Assembly (NCBI GenBank): GCA_903896545.1
Contig: CAITYF010000030.1
Location: 25,480 to 89,479 of the forward strand
Direction: 5' to 3'
DNA length: 64,000 bases
Origin: an uncultured Myxococcales bacterium
Lineage (GTDB): Bacteria > Myxococcota_A > UBA9042
Shown piece by piece: positions 52,126 through 60,281 of the stretch. Below the pieces are notes generated by a model. It ran no database searches. It saw only the letters and a list, made by a program, of their open reading frames with translations, and was not told where the DNA came from. The translations under genes were made by a program, and so were the position numbers. The stretch's first letter is position 1. Every line of letters begins with the position of its first letter.

Positions 52126-53679
52126 TCAGTCGTTGCAGATCGACCGGTTGATCGAGAAGGTGGTCATCGTGATGCCGGACACAATCGGCGCGACGACGTC
52201 CTGGACAGCTTCCACCTTGTAACCAATGCGCGCGCGGAACTGCTTGACGAAGTAGGTCGGCGGCAATTGGTCGACGAACGGGAAGACAAAGACTTCCCAC
52301 CAGAAAGGCCCGCCGATCCAGTCGAGGTTGGTCGTCGCGCTGTCGGTCCAGGTGGCGCCGTTGTCCGGGCTGAACTCCAGCTTCATCAACTGACCGGCGC
52401 TGCCCTGCATGTTCGTGAACAGGCCGAGGTTCAGCACGCCGTATTCGTCGGTCGGGATGCCGGAGAGGTCGATCGCGGGGCTGGTCAGGTACCACCAGTC
52501 GTGCGGCGTGTTGCTGATGTTGCCGCCGACGACGGTGCCAGCAAGCCACGTGCCTGCCCAATCGGGCGGTCCGATGTCGGCGTCGCCCCACGTATTGCCC
52601 GTGGATGCTGCGGCGAGGCCGACCTGCCATTCGCCCTCCAACGTCCAGAACTTGCCTTTGCGCGAGAAGTCATACCAATACGTCGCGTCGTGGTATTCGC
52701 ACTGGCCGTTGTAGCCGTTGCAATAGTTGTAGTTGCAGGGCGCGTCGGGCGTCGGGCCGGGGCAAACGACTTCCGTGCCGTTGCACTTGCTGCCGCCGCA
52801 GACGTCGTCAGTCGTGCACAGATCGTCGTCGTCGCACGTCACGGTGTTGGGCAGGAATACACAGCCATTGACCGCGTCGCAGCTGTCGTCAGTGCAGAGG
52901 TTGCCGTCGTCGCAGACCGTCACGTCGCCGGGCAAGCAGGTCCCGCCGCTGCACAGATCGCCGACGGTACACGCGTTGCCGTCCGAGCAAGGGCTGACCG
53001 CCGCAGTGTAGGTGCAGCCGCTCGCCAAGTCGCACGCGTCGACGGTGCAGCCGTTGTCGTCATTGCACAAGGTGTCGCTCGGCTTACCCTGGCACGCGCC
53101 GGTCGCGCAGGTGTCGTCGCTGGTGCATGGGATGCCGTCGTCGCACGGTCCGGTGAAGGGCGCTGTGCTGCACCCGGCTTTGGCGTCGCAGCTGGGCGTG
53201 ACGCACGGGTCGCCGGCCGCACAGACCGCGGTGACGTCGGTGAACTTGCAGTAGCCGTTGAAGCAGCTGTCCGCAGTGCAGAGGTTGTTGTCGTCGCAAT
53301 CCGACGCCTTGGCGCACGTTGGTGTCACGTCGCCTGCATCCGCTGTTGTGTCCGCAACGTCGGGCGCAATGTCCAAGACGTCCACAGTGTCGCTCGCGTC
53401 GACTGCGTCCAGCGGCGCTGTCGCGTCGTCGACGTCGGGTGCATCCGGCACGTCCGCGGCGTCGGCAGCGATCGTATCCTGCTGCTGCACGTCGGTCTGC
53501 GAGGCGGTGTCGGCATCCACATCTGGCGCGTCCAGCGCCGCGTCAGCCGCGTCGGCGGCGTCCTCTTCCACAATCTGTTCGCCAGCGTTGCCATTGGTTT
53601 GGCCACAGCCGATGGCAAAAACGGTCACCAGCGCGGCAACCAACGCGCCGTTCAGGGCGCGTGGGAACAAGTTCAGCAT
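52126..53679 (-). CDS. lipoprotein with CTDDSC-type repeats and sandwich domain
   Basis: 517 residues; GGAG before the ATG. Lipobox FAIGC, then an Asp/Ala/Val linker (~30-120), then about 10 cysteine-rich units of the same two alternating types as in the 14252 protein (CDDNNLCTADSC, CDDGIPCTSDDTC..GACQG, CDDGNLCTDDSCDAVNGCVF). The C-terminal ~200 residues form a strand-rich domain with YWYDFSRKGKFWTLEGEWQVG and LKLEFSPDNGATWTD-like segments, reminiscent of exported jelly-roll domains that read out Ca or sugars. Function unknown; likely surface-exposed. Confidence 0.85.
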   Translation of the reverse strand: MLNLFPRALNGALVAALVTVFAIGCGQTNGNAGEQIVEEDAADAADAALDAPDVDADTASQTDVQQQDTIAADAADVPDAPDVDDATAPLDAVDASDTVDVLDIAPDVADTTADAGDVTPTCAKASDCDDNNLCTADSCFNGYCKFTDVTAVCAAGDPCVTPSCDAKAGCSTAPFTGPCDDGIPCTSDDTCATGACQGKPSDTLCNDDNGCTVDACDLASGCTYTAAVSPCSDGNACTVGDLCSGGTCLPGDVTVCDDGNLCTDDSCDAVNGCVFLPNTVTCDDDDLCTTDDVCGGSKCNGTEVVCPGPTPDAPCNYNYCNGYNGQCEYHDATYWYDFSRKGKFWTLEGEWQVGLAAASTGNTWGDADIGPPDWAGTWLAGTVVGGNISNTPHDWWYLTSPAIDLSGIPTDEYGVLNLGLFTNMQGSAGQLMKLEFSPDNGATWTDSATTNLDWIGGPFWWEVFVFPFVDQLPPTYFVKQFRARIGYKVEAVQDVVAPIVSGITMTTFSINRSICND

Positions 53680-53782
53680 CAGAAATCTCCGCGGAATATC
53701 GCCAAACGCAAACGGCGTCTGTGTCAGGCGATCCTACAACAACCGAGAATCGTTTGGCAAGTCAATGGATGCGGCTGGCGCT

Positions 53783-54724
53783 TCACGAGCAGTTTGGCCA
53801 CGTTTGGCTGGCGTCGGTGCACGTGTCGCAGTTGTCGCCTGCGAATCCAGGCGCGCACCCAGCGCACAGCGGTGCCTGCCAGCCCGGCTTGAGCGTGTGC
53901 GAGCAGGTGTTGCCCAGCGTGTCGCACGCGTCGAGCGTGCACGGGTCGCCGTCCTGGCAGCCTTCGGCCCCCGCGCAAATCTTGTTCGCGCACGCGTCGT
54001 TGGCCGTGCACGCGTTGGCGTCGTCGCACGTCGCCGTGTTGGCGAGCGCGAGGCAGACGCCACCGCTGCAGCTGTCGTCGGTGCAGGGGTTGCCGTCCCC
54101 GCAGTCCTTCGCGGTGCCAGTGCAGGTGGTTTGCACGCAGGCGTCGGCGAACGTGCAGGCGTTCCCGTCATCGCACGTCACCGATTCCGGCAGGAGCACG
54201 CAGCCGGTCGCAGGCTCGCAGTCGTCGCTGGTGCACGGGTTGCCGTCTTCGCACGTGGCGACGGTGCCCACGCAGTTGCCGGTCGCGCACTTGTCGGCGA
54301 CCGTGCAGGCGTTGCCGTCTTCGCACGAGCTCAAGTCCGGCGCGGGCTCCATGTGGCACTTGTTGGTCGCGCCATCGCAGGCGCCAAGGAGGCACTTGCC
54401 GTCGCCGGGACACGTGCTTTCGTCGGTCACGCCGTTGCAGTTGTTGTCCAGCCCGTCGCACTTTTCTACGCCGCCGTTCGATGCGATGCACGACACGCAG
54501 ACCTGCTTGCCGCCCTTGGTCCCGCACAGCTTGGACGCGCAGTCGTCGTTCACCGCGCACGCGCAGCCAACGGACGTACAGCCGCTGGTGCCGTCGCTGC
54601 CACCGCTACCGTCGCCGTTCGTCGCATCGTCTTCGACGAAGGGCTCGTCGGTCGTCTCGGCGGTTTTGGTCGAGCAGGCGAGGAAGAAAAAACAAAGGGC
54701 GAGACAGGACGCGCGGTACTTCAT
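53783..54724 (-). CDS. cysteine-rich repeat lipoprotein
   Basis: 313 residues from the ATG at 54724 (signal MKYRASCLALCFFFLAC, lipobox Cys17). A short acidic Gly/Ser/Asp linker leads to a MopE-like motif (EKCDGLDNNCNGVTDEST) and about eight CTDDSC-type units (CEDGNACTVADKC..GNCVG, CEDGNPCTSDDCEPATGCV, CGDGNPCTDDSC), ending in an EGF-like segment (CAGCAPGFAGDNCDTC). Same family of repeats as the 14252 and 52126 proteins but without a folded C-terminal domain. Its start faces the DUF983 gene across a 92-bp divergent promoter region. Confidence 0.83.
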   Translation of the reverse strand: MKYRASCLALCFFFLACSTKTAETTDEPFVEDDATNGDGSGGSDGTSGCTSVGCACAVNDDCASKLCGTKGGKQVCVSCIASNGGVEKCDGLDNNCNGVTDESTCPGDGKCLLGACDGATNKCHMEPAPDLSSCEDGNACTVADKCATGNCVGTVATCEDGNPCTSDDCEPATGCVLLPESVTCDDGNACTFADACVQTTCTGTAKDCGDGNPCTDDSCSGGVCLALANTATCDDANACTANDACANKICAGAEGCQDGDPCTLDACDTLGNTCSHTLKPGWQAPLCAGCAPGFAGDNCDTCTDASQTWPNCS

Positions 54725-54816
54725 GCCCGCACCGTGCCACAACAGCGGTTTCCCGGCAAATCGCTTGTCGCTCGCGCGTGCTTGCTGCATTCTGACAGTC
54801 TTACCGCAGGTGCCGC

Positions 54817-55260
54817 TTGACCACGTCTTCCGTCCCATTTTCCGCCAAAATTCGCGCGCTCGTGTTCCTTCGCTGCCCCAGTTGCCGCCAAGGCGCGATG
54901 TTCCGTTCGCCTGTCCACATGCACGCGCGCTGCCCATCTTGCGATTACCAGTTTGACAAGGGCAACGGCTACTTCCTCGGCGCGATGTACGCCAGCTACG
55001 GTTTGTCGCTCAGTGTGTGCGGTTTGCAGACGATCTTGCTGCTCCTGAACGGCGCGTCGACCTGGGTCACGATTCTCGCCGCCATTGTGACCGCGTGCGT
55101 GGTTGGACCCTGTTTCGCGTTTCCCTACTCGCGCTGCGCGTGGGTTTGGGCGGAGCGCGAGGGGCACCTGCACGACGGCGAAGAAGATGTGCAGGCGCTC
55201 AAGCGTGCGTACATGGAAGCCCGCGGCATGAAGGTCAAACCGCCCGCTGATCCGCAGTGA
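54817..55260 (+). CDS. DUF983 membrane protein
   Basis: 147 residues, TTG start with a weak AGG site. N-terminal zinc-ribbon-like cysteines Cys20/Cys23 (FLRCPSCRQG) and Cys39/Cys42 (ARCPSCDYQF), then GNGYFLGAMYASYGLSL and two membrane segments. This is the DUF983 layout, found in many proteobacteria. No function is established. The gene is divergent from the Cys-rich lipoprotein and 42 bp before the matrixin-like protease. Confidence 0.82.
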   Translation: MTTSSVPFSAKIRALVFLRCPSCRQGAMFRSPVHMHARCPSCDYQFDKGNGYFLGAMYASYGLSLSVCGLQTILLLLNGASTWVTILAAIVTACVVGPCFAFPYSRCAWVWAEREGHLHDGEEDVQALKRAYMEARGMKVKPPADPQ

Positions 55261-55285
55261 CGTGGTCCAACGGCTTTGGTACGCT
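55257..55285 (+). promoter_or_regulatory. possible promoter for the matrixin-like gene
   Basis: GTGACG (55257-55262) and TACGCT (55280-55285) with a 17-bp spacer, giving a leader of about 11 bases that carries the GGAGG site. Confidence 0.33.
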
Positions 55286-55302
55286 GACGGCCGGAGGCTC
55301 GG

Positions 55303-56241
55303 ATGCGTCTGTTTCTGATTAGTCTGCTGACGTGTCTCGCGCTGCCCGCTCACGCGTGGGTCGCTGCATCAGCACCGAACGGCTGCATGGAGCGCTGGTA
55401 CACGCCGAGCGTGGACGCCGTGAACATCACCATGTCGACTGACAAGACGGGTATCGGTTCCATCGGCGCCGCGGACGTGCACAGCGCGTTGCTGGCCGCG
55501 CTCAAAACCTGGACCGACGTGAAGTGCGGCCTCTGCGCCGACCCCGGCGGCGCGGGCTGTGCGCCGAAGATCTGCGCGGCGAACCCGCTGGGCATCACGC
55601 TGCAAGACGGCGGCATCGGCGCGCATACGCAATGGGGCTTCCCGTGTGGCGATGCTGCCTGCAAGTACCCAAAGCCAAATGGTAATTTCATCGTCCAGGT
55701 TGCGCAAAAGAGCGACTGGCCGTGGAGCCAATTTGATCTCGCGCACACGCTCGTCGTGAGCAATCAGGCGACCGGGGAAATCGTCGACGCGGACATCTTG
55801 TTCAATCAGATCGTGCGCGACGACGGGTCGACGTTTCAGTACTGCACGACCGATTGCGCCAACAAACCGGCGGCCTACCCGCTGTGCCTGCCGCTGACGC
55901 ACGAAATGGGCCACGTGCTGGGGCTGGATCACTCCAAAGTGGTGAAGTCGACGATGGCCGCATCGGCCGTGACGACGGACGGCTACAAGTGCCAATTGGC
56001 TCAGGACGACGTGGACGGCGTCTGCACGCTCTACCGCACGAGTTGCAGCGGTGTGCCGGGGGAAATCACGCTGACGACGGCGCAATGCGATGAAAAGGCC
56101 AAGGCGAACACGCCCGGAGAGACAACGCCTGCGCCGAGTTGTCAGGCGACGCGCCGCGACGTGGGCGGACTGTGGCTGCTGGCGCTCGCGGCTACTGCAA
56201 TCCGCCTGAGGTCGGGAAGATCACGAGCCAAACGGACGTGA
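55303..56241 (+). CDS. secreted matrixin-like metalloprotease with MYXO-CTERM-like tail
   Basis: 312 residues; GGAGG 5 bases before the ATG. Signal peptide (cleavage near PAHA), then a metzincin zinc site HEMGHVLGLDH at 200-210 (His200, Glu201, His204, His210) and Met-turn at STMAA (216-220), as in M10A matrixins. About twelve cysteines suggest disulfides. No pro-domain cysteine switch is obvious. The C-terminus has Cys, a hydrophobic stretch and a basic cluster (SCQATRRDVGGLWLLALAAT, then RLRSGRSRAKR), similar to MYXO-CTERM, so it may be held on the surface. Its last 50 bases overlap the convergent MlaE-type gene. Confidence 0.88.
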   Translation: MRLFLISLLTCLALPAHAWVAASAPNGCMERWYTPSVDAVNITMSTDKTGIGSIGAADVHSALLAALKTWTDVKCGLCADPGGAGCAPKICAANPLGITLQDGGIGAHTQWGFPCGDAACKYPKPNGNFIVQVAQKSDWPWSQFDLAHTLVVSNQATGEIVDADILFNQIVRDDGSTFQYCTTDCANKPAAYPLCLPLTHEMGHVLGLDHSKVVKSTMAASAVTTDGYKCQLAQDDVDGVCTLYRTSCSGVPGEITLTTAQCDEKAKANTPGETTPAPSCQATRRDVGGLWLLALAATAIRLRSGRSRAKRT

Positions 56242-57004
56242 TGACGTAGTCCATGATGAGGACCGCGGCTGACGCCGTGACGACCGTACCCGTAGTGGCC
56301 AGGCCGACGCCGCGACTGCCGCCCGCCGCGTGAAAGCCGCGGTAGCAGCTGACGGCTCCGATCAAGAGGCCAAAGAACGTGCCCTTGACGAGCGTGCAGG
56401 CGATGTCGTCGGGCGAAATCCACAGCCAGATGCGACTGAAGAACTCGCCGCGATCGATGCCCAGCACTTGCGTCGCTGCGATGTACGCGCCGAGGAGGCC
56501 GACGGCGTTGAAGCACATGGCGAGGAGCGGCACCATCAGTGTGCAAGCGACGATGCGCGGTGTGACCAGGTAGTGGATCGGATCGACAGCCATCGTCTCC
56601 AGTGCGTCGATCTGCTCCGTGACGCGCATCGTGCCGAGTTCCGTCGTCATGGCCGATCCGACGCGTCCCGCCACCATCAAGGCCGTCAACGATGGCGCGA
56701 GCTCACGCACCAAGGAAATCGCAACGGTGCCGCCGATCAGGCTTTTGGCGTTGAAGATCTCAAACGCCACCGCGGTCTGGATGGCAAAAACCGCGCCGGT
56801 AAACACGCCGGTCAGCAGCACGATACCCAAGGAGCCCACGCCGACAAACTCAAGAATCTGCGTCATCAGCGCGAGGCGAAACGGCCGCCGAATCGTCTTG
56901 CTGAGCGCGGACAGCGTAAACAACGTTACCGCGCCGATCGTCTCAAACGGCTGCAGCAACCGGGCAAACCGGAGCGGTGGACTGACTGTCTGCGCCATTG
57001 TCAT
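56192..57004 (-). CDS. mlaE: MlaE/YrbE-type ABC transporter permease
   Basis: 270 residues from the ATG at 57004 (GGAG 7 bases upstream). Several membrane segments and the family hallmark ELGTMRVTEQIDALETMAVDPIHYLVTPR, with LVRELAPSLTALMVAGRVG before it. MlaE is the inner-membrane permease of the system that moves phospholipids between outer and inner membranes. The partner ATPase (MlaF) and MCE protein (MlaD) are not in this window; they could lie elsewhere in the genome. The 3' end overlaps the matrixin-like gene on the other strand. Confidence 0.9.
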   Translation of the reverse strand: MTMAQTVSPPLRFARLLQPFETIGAVTLFTLSALSKTIRRPFRLALMTQILEFVGVGSLGIVLLTGVFTGAVFAIQTAVAFEIFNAKSLIGGTVAISLVRELAPSLTALMVAGRVGSAMTTELGTMRVTEQIDALETMAVDPIHYLVTPRIVACTLMVPLLAMCFNAVGLLGAYIAATQVLGIDRGEFFSRIWLWISPDDIACTLVKGTFFGLLIGAVSCYRGFHAAGGSRGVGLATTGTVVTASAAVLIMDYVITSVWLVIFPTSGGLQ

Positions 57005-57085
57005 GCACGTACTCCGCGAACAGCGTAGAACGTCGTTGCGACTTAGCCAGTTTTGCTCGATCCGCTGACTGAACAACGCGCAACG

Positions 57086-57094
57086 TGCTAGCCT
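57086..57094 (+). promoter_or_regulatory. extended -10-like motif for the siroheme genes
   Basis: TGCTAGCCT ends 9 bases before the ATG at 57104, and no Shine-Dalgarno is present, consistent with an almost leaderless transcript. Confidence 0.32.
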
Positions 57095-57103
57095 CCGTTT
57101 CCC

Positions 57104-57871
57104 ATGCTGCCGACTCTGACCGAACCGCATCGTCCCGCCCGCCGTGGCACCGTGTACCTCGTGGGTGCGGGTCCGGGGGCGCCCGATCTCCTGACCATTC
57201 GCGCGCTGCGGCTCCTGCAGACTGCGGATGTGGTGGTTCACGACAGCCTGGTTGCGCCAGAAATCTACGGTGAACTGGCGGCGCGCTGCATCGATGCCGG
57301 CAAGCGGTCTGGCGACCACGGGCTTGGGCAGGACGGCATCAACGCGCTGCTCGTGCAACTGGCGCAGGAAAACCTCGCGGTTGTGCGGCTAAAAGGTGGC
57401 GATCCGTACGTGCTGGGTCGAGGGAGTGAAGAAGCGCTGGCGCTCGCGGCGGCGGGCGTGCCGTGCGAAGTGGTGCCGGGCGTGTCGTCGTCTCTGGCGG
57501 CGCCGCTTCTGGCGGGCATTCCGCTGACGCATCGCGGACTGGCGGATTCCTTCTGCGTCGTTTCGGCTCATCCGCAGCATGAAGGGCAACTGCCTGACAT
57601 CCCGCCGTTCTCGCCGCGGCGCACGTTGGTGATTCTGATGGGCGTGCACACGCTGTCCCAGTGGTTGCCGCAGCTGCACGCGCTGGGCTATCCGGAGACG
57701 CTGCCGCTGGCGTTTGTGCTGCGCGCCTCGTGGCCGCAAGCGCGCGCGTGGCAGTCGACACTGGGCCGTTGCCTTGTGGATCTGGAGCAGCATGCCCTTG
57801 CGTCGCCCGCGGTCGCCATCATCGGCGAAGTCGTTTCCTTGCGCGACAGGCTGCCACAGGAGCAGCCGTGA
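57104..57871 (+). CDS. cobA: uroporphyrinogen-III C-methyltransferase
   Basis: 255 residues. The SUMT motifs are complete: VYLVGAGPGAPDLLTIRALRLL near the N-terminus, RLKGGDPYVLGRGSEE (~97-112) and VVPGVSSSLAAPLLAGIPLTHRGLADSF. It adds two methyl groups from SAM to uroporphyrinogen III to give precorrin-2, the entry to siroheme and cobalamin. It overlaps the next gene by GTGA, so the pair replaces a fused CysG. No ribosome site. Confidence 0.94.
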   Translation: MLPTLTEPHRPARRGTVYLVGAGPGAPDLLTIRALRLLQTADVVVHDSLVAPEIYGELAARCIDAGKRSGDHGLGQDGINALLVQLAQENLAVVRLKGGDPYVLGRGSEEALALAAAGVPCEVVPGVSSSLAAPLLAGIPLTHRGLADSFCVVSAHPQHEGQLPDIPPFSPRRTLVILMGVHTLSQWLPQLHALGYPETLPLAFVLRASWPQARAWQSTLGRCLVDLEQHALASPAVAIIGEVVSLRDRLPQEQP

Positions 57872-58521
57872 CCCCGCTCGCGGTCGGGCTCCTGCTGCGC
57901 GACCGCGACGTGCTCGTCGTTGGCGCCGGGCCCGTCGCCGTGGCGAAGATTGGGCGCCTGCTGGCCTCCCAAGCGCGCGTGACGGTCGTTGCCCCCGACG
58001 TCACGCCGCAGATCGCGGCTTGGGCGCAGGATGGCGTCGTGGCGCTGCACCACAGGCGGTTTGCGCCCGCCGATCTCGACGGAAAGTGGTTTTGCCTCAC
58101 CGCAACGGGACGTGACCGCGTCGACCGTGAAGTCTTTGATGCCTGTGAAGCGCGTCACTTGTTGTGCAACGCCGCGGACGTGCCCGAAGCGTGCAGCGTC
58201 TTTCTGATGGCGCAGGAGGACGCGGGCCCAATCACGCTGGCGGTTGGTACCCGTGGCAATTCGCCTGGGCTCTCCGGGCGGCTGGCCCGCGAAGCACGCG
58301 CCACGTGGCCAGAAGACGTTGCTGCGCTCGTCGCGCGCTACGGTGCGATCCGGGCCTGGCTCAAACAGGAGCGACCGGGGCCAGCGTTACTTGAACAGCG
58401 CACCGCGGCGCTCCGCTGGCTCGCCTCGCAACCGTGGGACGTGCTGCGACGCACTGAGGCGGACTTGCAAGCGGCTGTGCTGCACGCGTTCGCCACGTTG
58501 CCGCCGCAGCGCCCGCGCTAA
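57868..58521 (+). CDS. precorrin-2 dehydrogenase / sirohydrochlorin ferrochelatase (Met8/CysG-N-like)
   Basis: 217 residues from the GTG at 57868 (AGGAG upstream), overlapping cobA by 4 bases. NAD site VVGAGPVAVAKIGRLL, conserved catalytic Asp in NAADVPEACSVF, and TRGNSPGLSGRLAREA in the C-terminal part, as in the N-terminal half of CysG. It oxidises precorrin-2 to sirohydrochlorin and inserts iron to give siroheme. Siroheme serves sulfite or nitrite reductases, none of which is in this window. Confidence 0.9.
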   Translation: MTPLAVGLLLRDRDVLVVGAGPVAVAKIGRLLASQARVTVVAPDVTPQIAAWAQDGVVALHHRRFAPADLDGKWFCLTATGRDRVDREVFDACEARHLLCNAADVPEACSVFLMAQEDAGPITLAVGTRGNSPGLSGRLAREARATWPEDVAALVARYGAIRAWLKQERPGPALLEQRTAALRWLASQPWDVLRRTEADLQAAVLHAFATLPPQRPR

Positions 58522-58573
58522 CCGATCCTTCACACCACGTCTCGGTTGCGGCTTTATCCGGCGCGCAAAAACG

Positions 58574-58609
58574 CGAAAGCCCGCTGACATCGCTGCCAAC
58601 GGGCTTTCG
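58574..58609 (-). terminator. intrinsic terminator for the Kazal-type lipoprotein gene
   Basis: A perfect 10-bp stem (CGAAAGCCCG and its complement) with a 16-base loop is followed on the minus strand by CGTTTTTG. It lies 20 bp after the stop of the 58629 gene, and may also end the plus-strand siroheme transcript. Confidence 0.72.
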
Positions 58610-58628
58610 TCATCTCACTGGCGCTGCC

Positions 58629-60074
58629 TTAGGGGCAGGGGCCGTTGCTGTACTGGAAGCTGCCCTTGGGCGGGTTGTAGCATTCCGCCTGGCACGCGTT
58701 CTGGTACGTGAAGCCGTCCGCGCCGCAGACCGGCTGCGCGTTGTTGTTGCAGTTGCAGATGCACGGGCCGACGTACTGGAACAGCCACGCCGGGTCGCTC
58801 TTCAGGAAGGCATCGAACTCACCCTGGTTTTGGAACGTGACGAACTGTTCGGGCTTGCCCGCTTCCGTCTTGGATCCGCAGACCGGGTTGATGATGCTGT
58901 ACTCGACATCAGCAAAGCAGCCCTTGGCCTGATAGAGCACGCCGGCCGCGCACGGATCCGACGGCGTCGCGCTGATGTTCGTGCAGTCACCAACTTTGGC
59001 CTTGTCCGCGGCTGCGATGCACGACGAACGGTAGCTGATGCCGTGGAGCTTCGTTGTGCCGTTCGGCAGCACGTCATGGCGAATACCGCAGACGGGCGAG
59101 CACTCCGCGGTGCACTGCGGCGTCTTGGCGCCGTCGTAGCACGCGCCGTCGCATTCCTTGGTCATCGCGCCGGGCGCGCACGCCGAGGTCTTGGCCGCCG
59201 CGCCGACTGGGAAGCAACCGGTCACGTCGCAGTTTTGCATCTTGCACGTGTTGGTGTAGGTCGCGTTGTCTTCCTTGGCGCAGATCGGCTGGCCGCCCGT
59301 CAGGCAGCCCGCGCCGCCGCTCGAAACCGGGTTGGTGCAGCTGGACTTGCACGCGCCGTAGGTGGCGTTAATCGTGACGCCGTCCGCCTTGAACGCGGCG
59401 TCCGCGACGCAGCCGACTTCGCACTTGTGCTCCACCGTCAGCTTGGCGCCCGACTTCAGGGTCACGCAGTACGGGTCCTTCAGCTTCAGATCGTCGGGCG
59501 AGCACAGCGGGCACGCGGGGCACTGACCCTGCCAGAACTGGCCGTTGGTGTCCTTGTCCAAGCCGTTCTGGGCGTTCAACGCACAGATCGCCGCGCAGTC
59601 GTTCGGGTAGGTCTGGAGTTCCGGCTTGCCGAGCTCCTTCACCGTGCAGATCGGGTACGCCGGGCACAGCGTGCAGAGCTTGCAGCTGCCTTTGGCTTCT
59701 TTGCAGATCGGCAGGACCGTGACTTCGGCCTTGGCATCCGCGTCGCCGCCGCCGCTGATGTCCGCGTCGCCGCTGCCGTCAGGATTGCTAACGGTATCGC
59801 TCACATCGGCCGGAACATCGGCGTCCGTGTGGCCGTCCGTCTGGATGTCGTCCGTGTGCTCGATCGTGTCGCCGGTGCCGTCACCGTCGCGTCCGTCTTC
59901 GTCTGTCACACTCGTGTCACCGTCGGTGCCGTCTTCGCCGGTCGTGTTCTCTGCGTCAGACGTCGTCGTCGTCGTGCCGCAGCCCGCCAGTGCGAAGCTG
60001 CCGATCATGCTGCCTACCGCCAGCAGTCGACACAGCGTCGAGACGCGAAAGTTCAGCAAAATTCGAGCGTTCAT
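58629..60074 (-). CDS. cysteine-rich lipoprotein with Kazal-like domain
   Basis: 481 residues from the ATG at 60074 (GAGG upstream). Lipobox FALAGC (~32), Thr/Asp/Gly linker (~35-105), and then a large region with more than 40 cysteines arranged in units of the form C..C.LCPAYPICTVKELGKPE, with repeated PxCG/PICAKEDNATYTN motifs. The C-terminal QPVCGADGFTYQNACQAEC matches the Kazal signature (CG.DG.TY.N.C.A.C), and several earlier units look like degenerate versions. Kazal domains inhibit serine proteases in other systems. A protective or decoy role on the surface is inferred only. Confidence 0.82.
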   Translation of the reverse strand: MNARILLNFRVSTLCRLLAVGSMIGSFALAGCGTTTTTSDAENTTGEDGTDGDTSVTDEDGRDGDGTGDTIEHTDDIQTDGHTDADVPADVSDTVSNPDGSGDADISGGGDADAKAEVTVLPICKEAKGSCKLCTLCPAYPICTVKELGKPELQTYPNDCAAICALNAQNGLDKDTNGQFWQGQCPACPLCSPDDLKLKDPYCVTLKSGAKLTVEHKCEVGCVADAAFKADGVTINATYGACKSSCTNPVSSGGAGCLTGGQPICAKEDNATYTNTCKMQNCDVTGCFPVGAAAKTSACAPGAMTKECDGACYDGAKTPQCTAECSPVCGIRHDVLPNGTTKLHGISYRSSCIAAADKAKVGDCTNISATPSDPCAAGVLYQAKGCFADVEYSIINPVCGSKTEAGKPEQFVTFQNQGEFDAFLKSDPAWLFQYVGPCICNCNNNAQPVCGADGFTYQNACQAECYNPPKGSFQYSNGPCP

Positions 60075-60253
60075 AGTGTGGCCTCGCATACAGGTTCAGT
60101 CAGTTTCGGCGCAACGCGGGGGGGCGAGCCTGCTTGATCTGGCAGATCGACGGTCATGCTCCGCCTTCCCTTGAGACGGAGATGCCGAATCTTCGGTAAG
60201 TGTAGCGTTGTCCGAGGAAGTTGTCACGGATTCGACGGTGGTTTGCCCAAGTG

Positions 60254-60262
60254 TGCTACGAT
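60254..60262 (+). promoter_or_regulatory. extended -10-like motif for the 60282 gene
   Basis: TGCTACGAT, similar to the motifs at 19840 and 33663, ends 19 bases before the ATG and leaves room for the GGAGG ribosome site. No clear -35. Confidence 0.32.
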
Positions 60263-60281
60263 CTGCCGCTCGGAGGGTCGA

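Noticed and set aside
53783..54937. Start of the Cys-rich lipoprotein at 54937.
   Set aside because: It would add 71 residues before the signal peptide and overlap the divergent DUF983 gene.
57005..57103. Cobalamin riboswitch before cobA.
   Set aside because: The 99-bp gap has no B12-box-like sequence and is too short for the aptamer.
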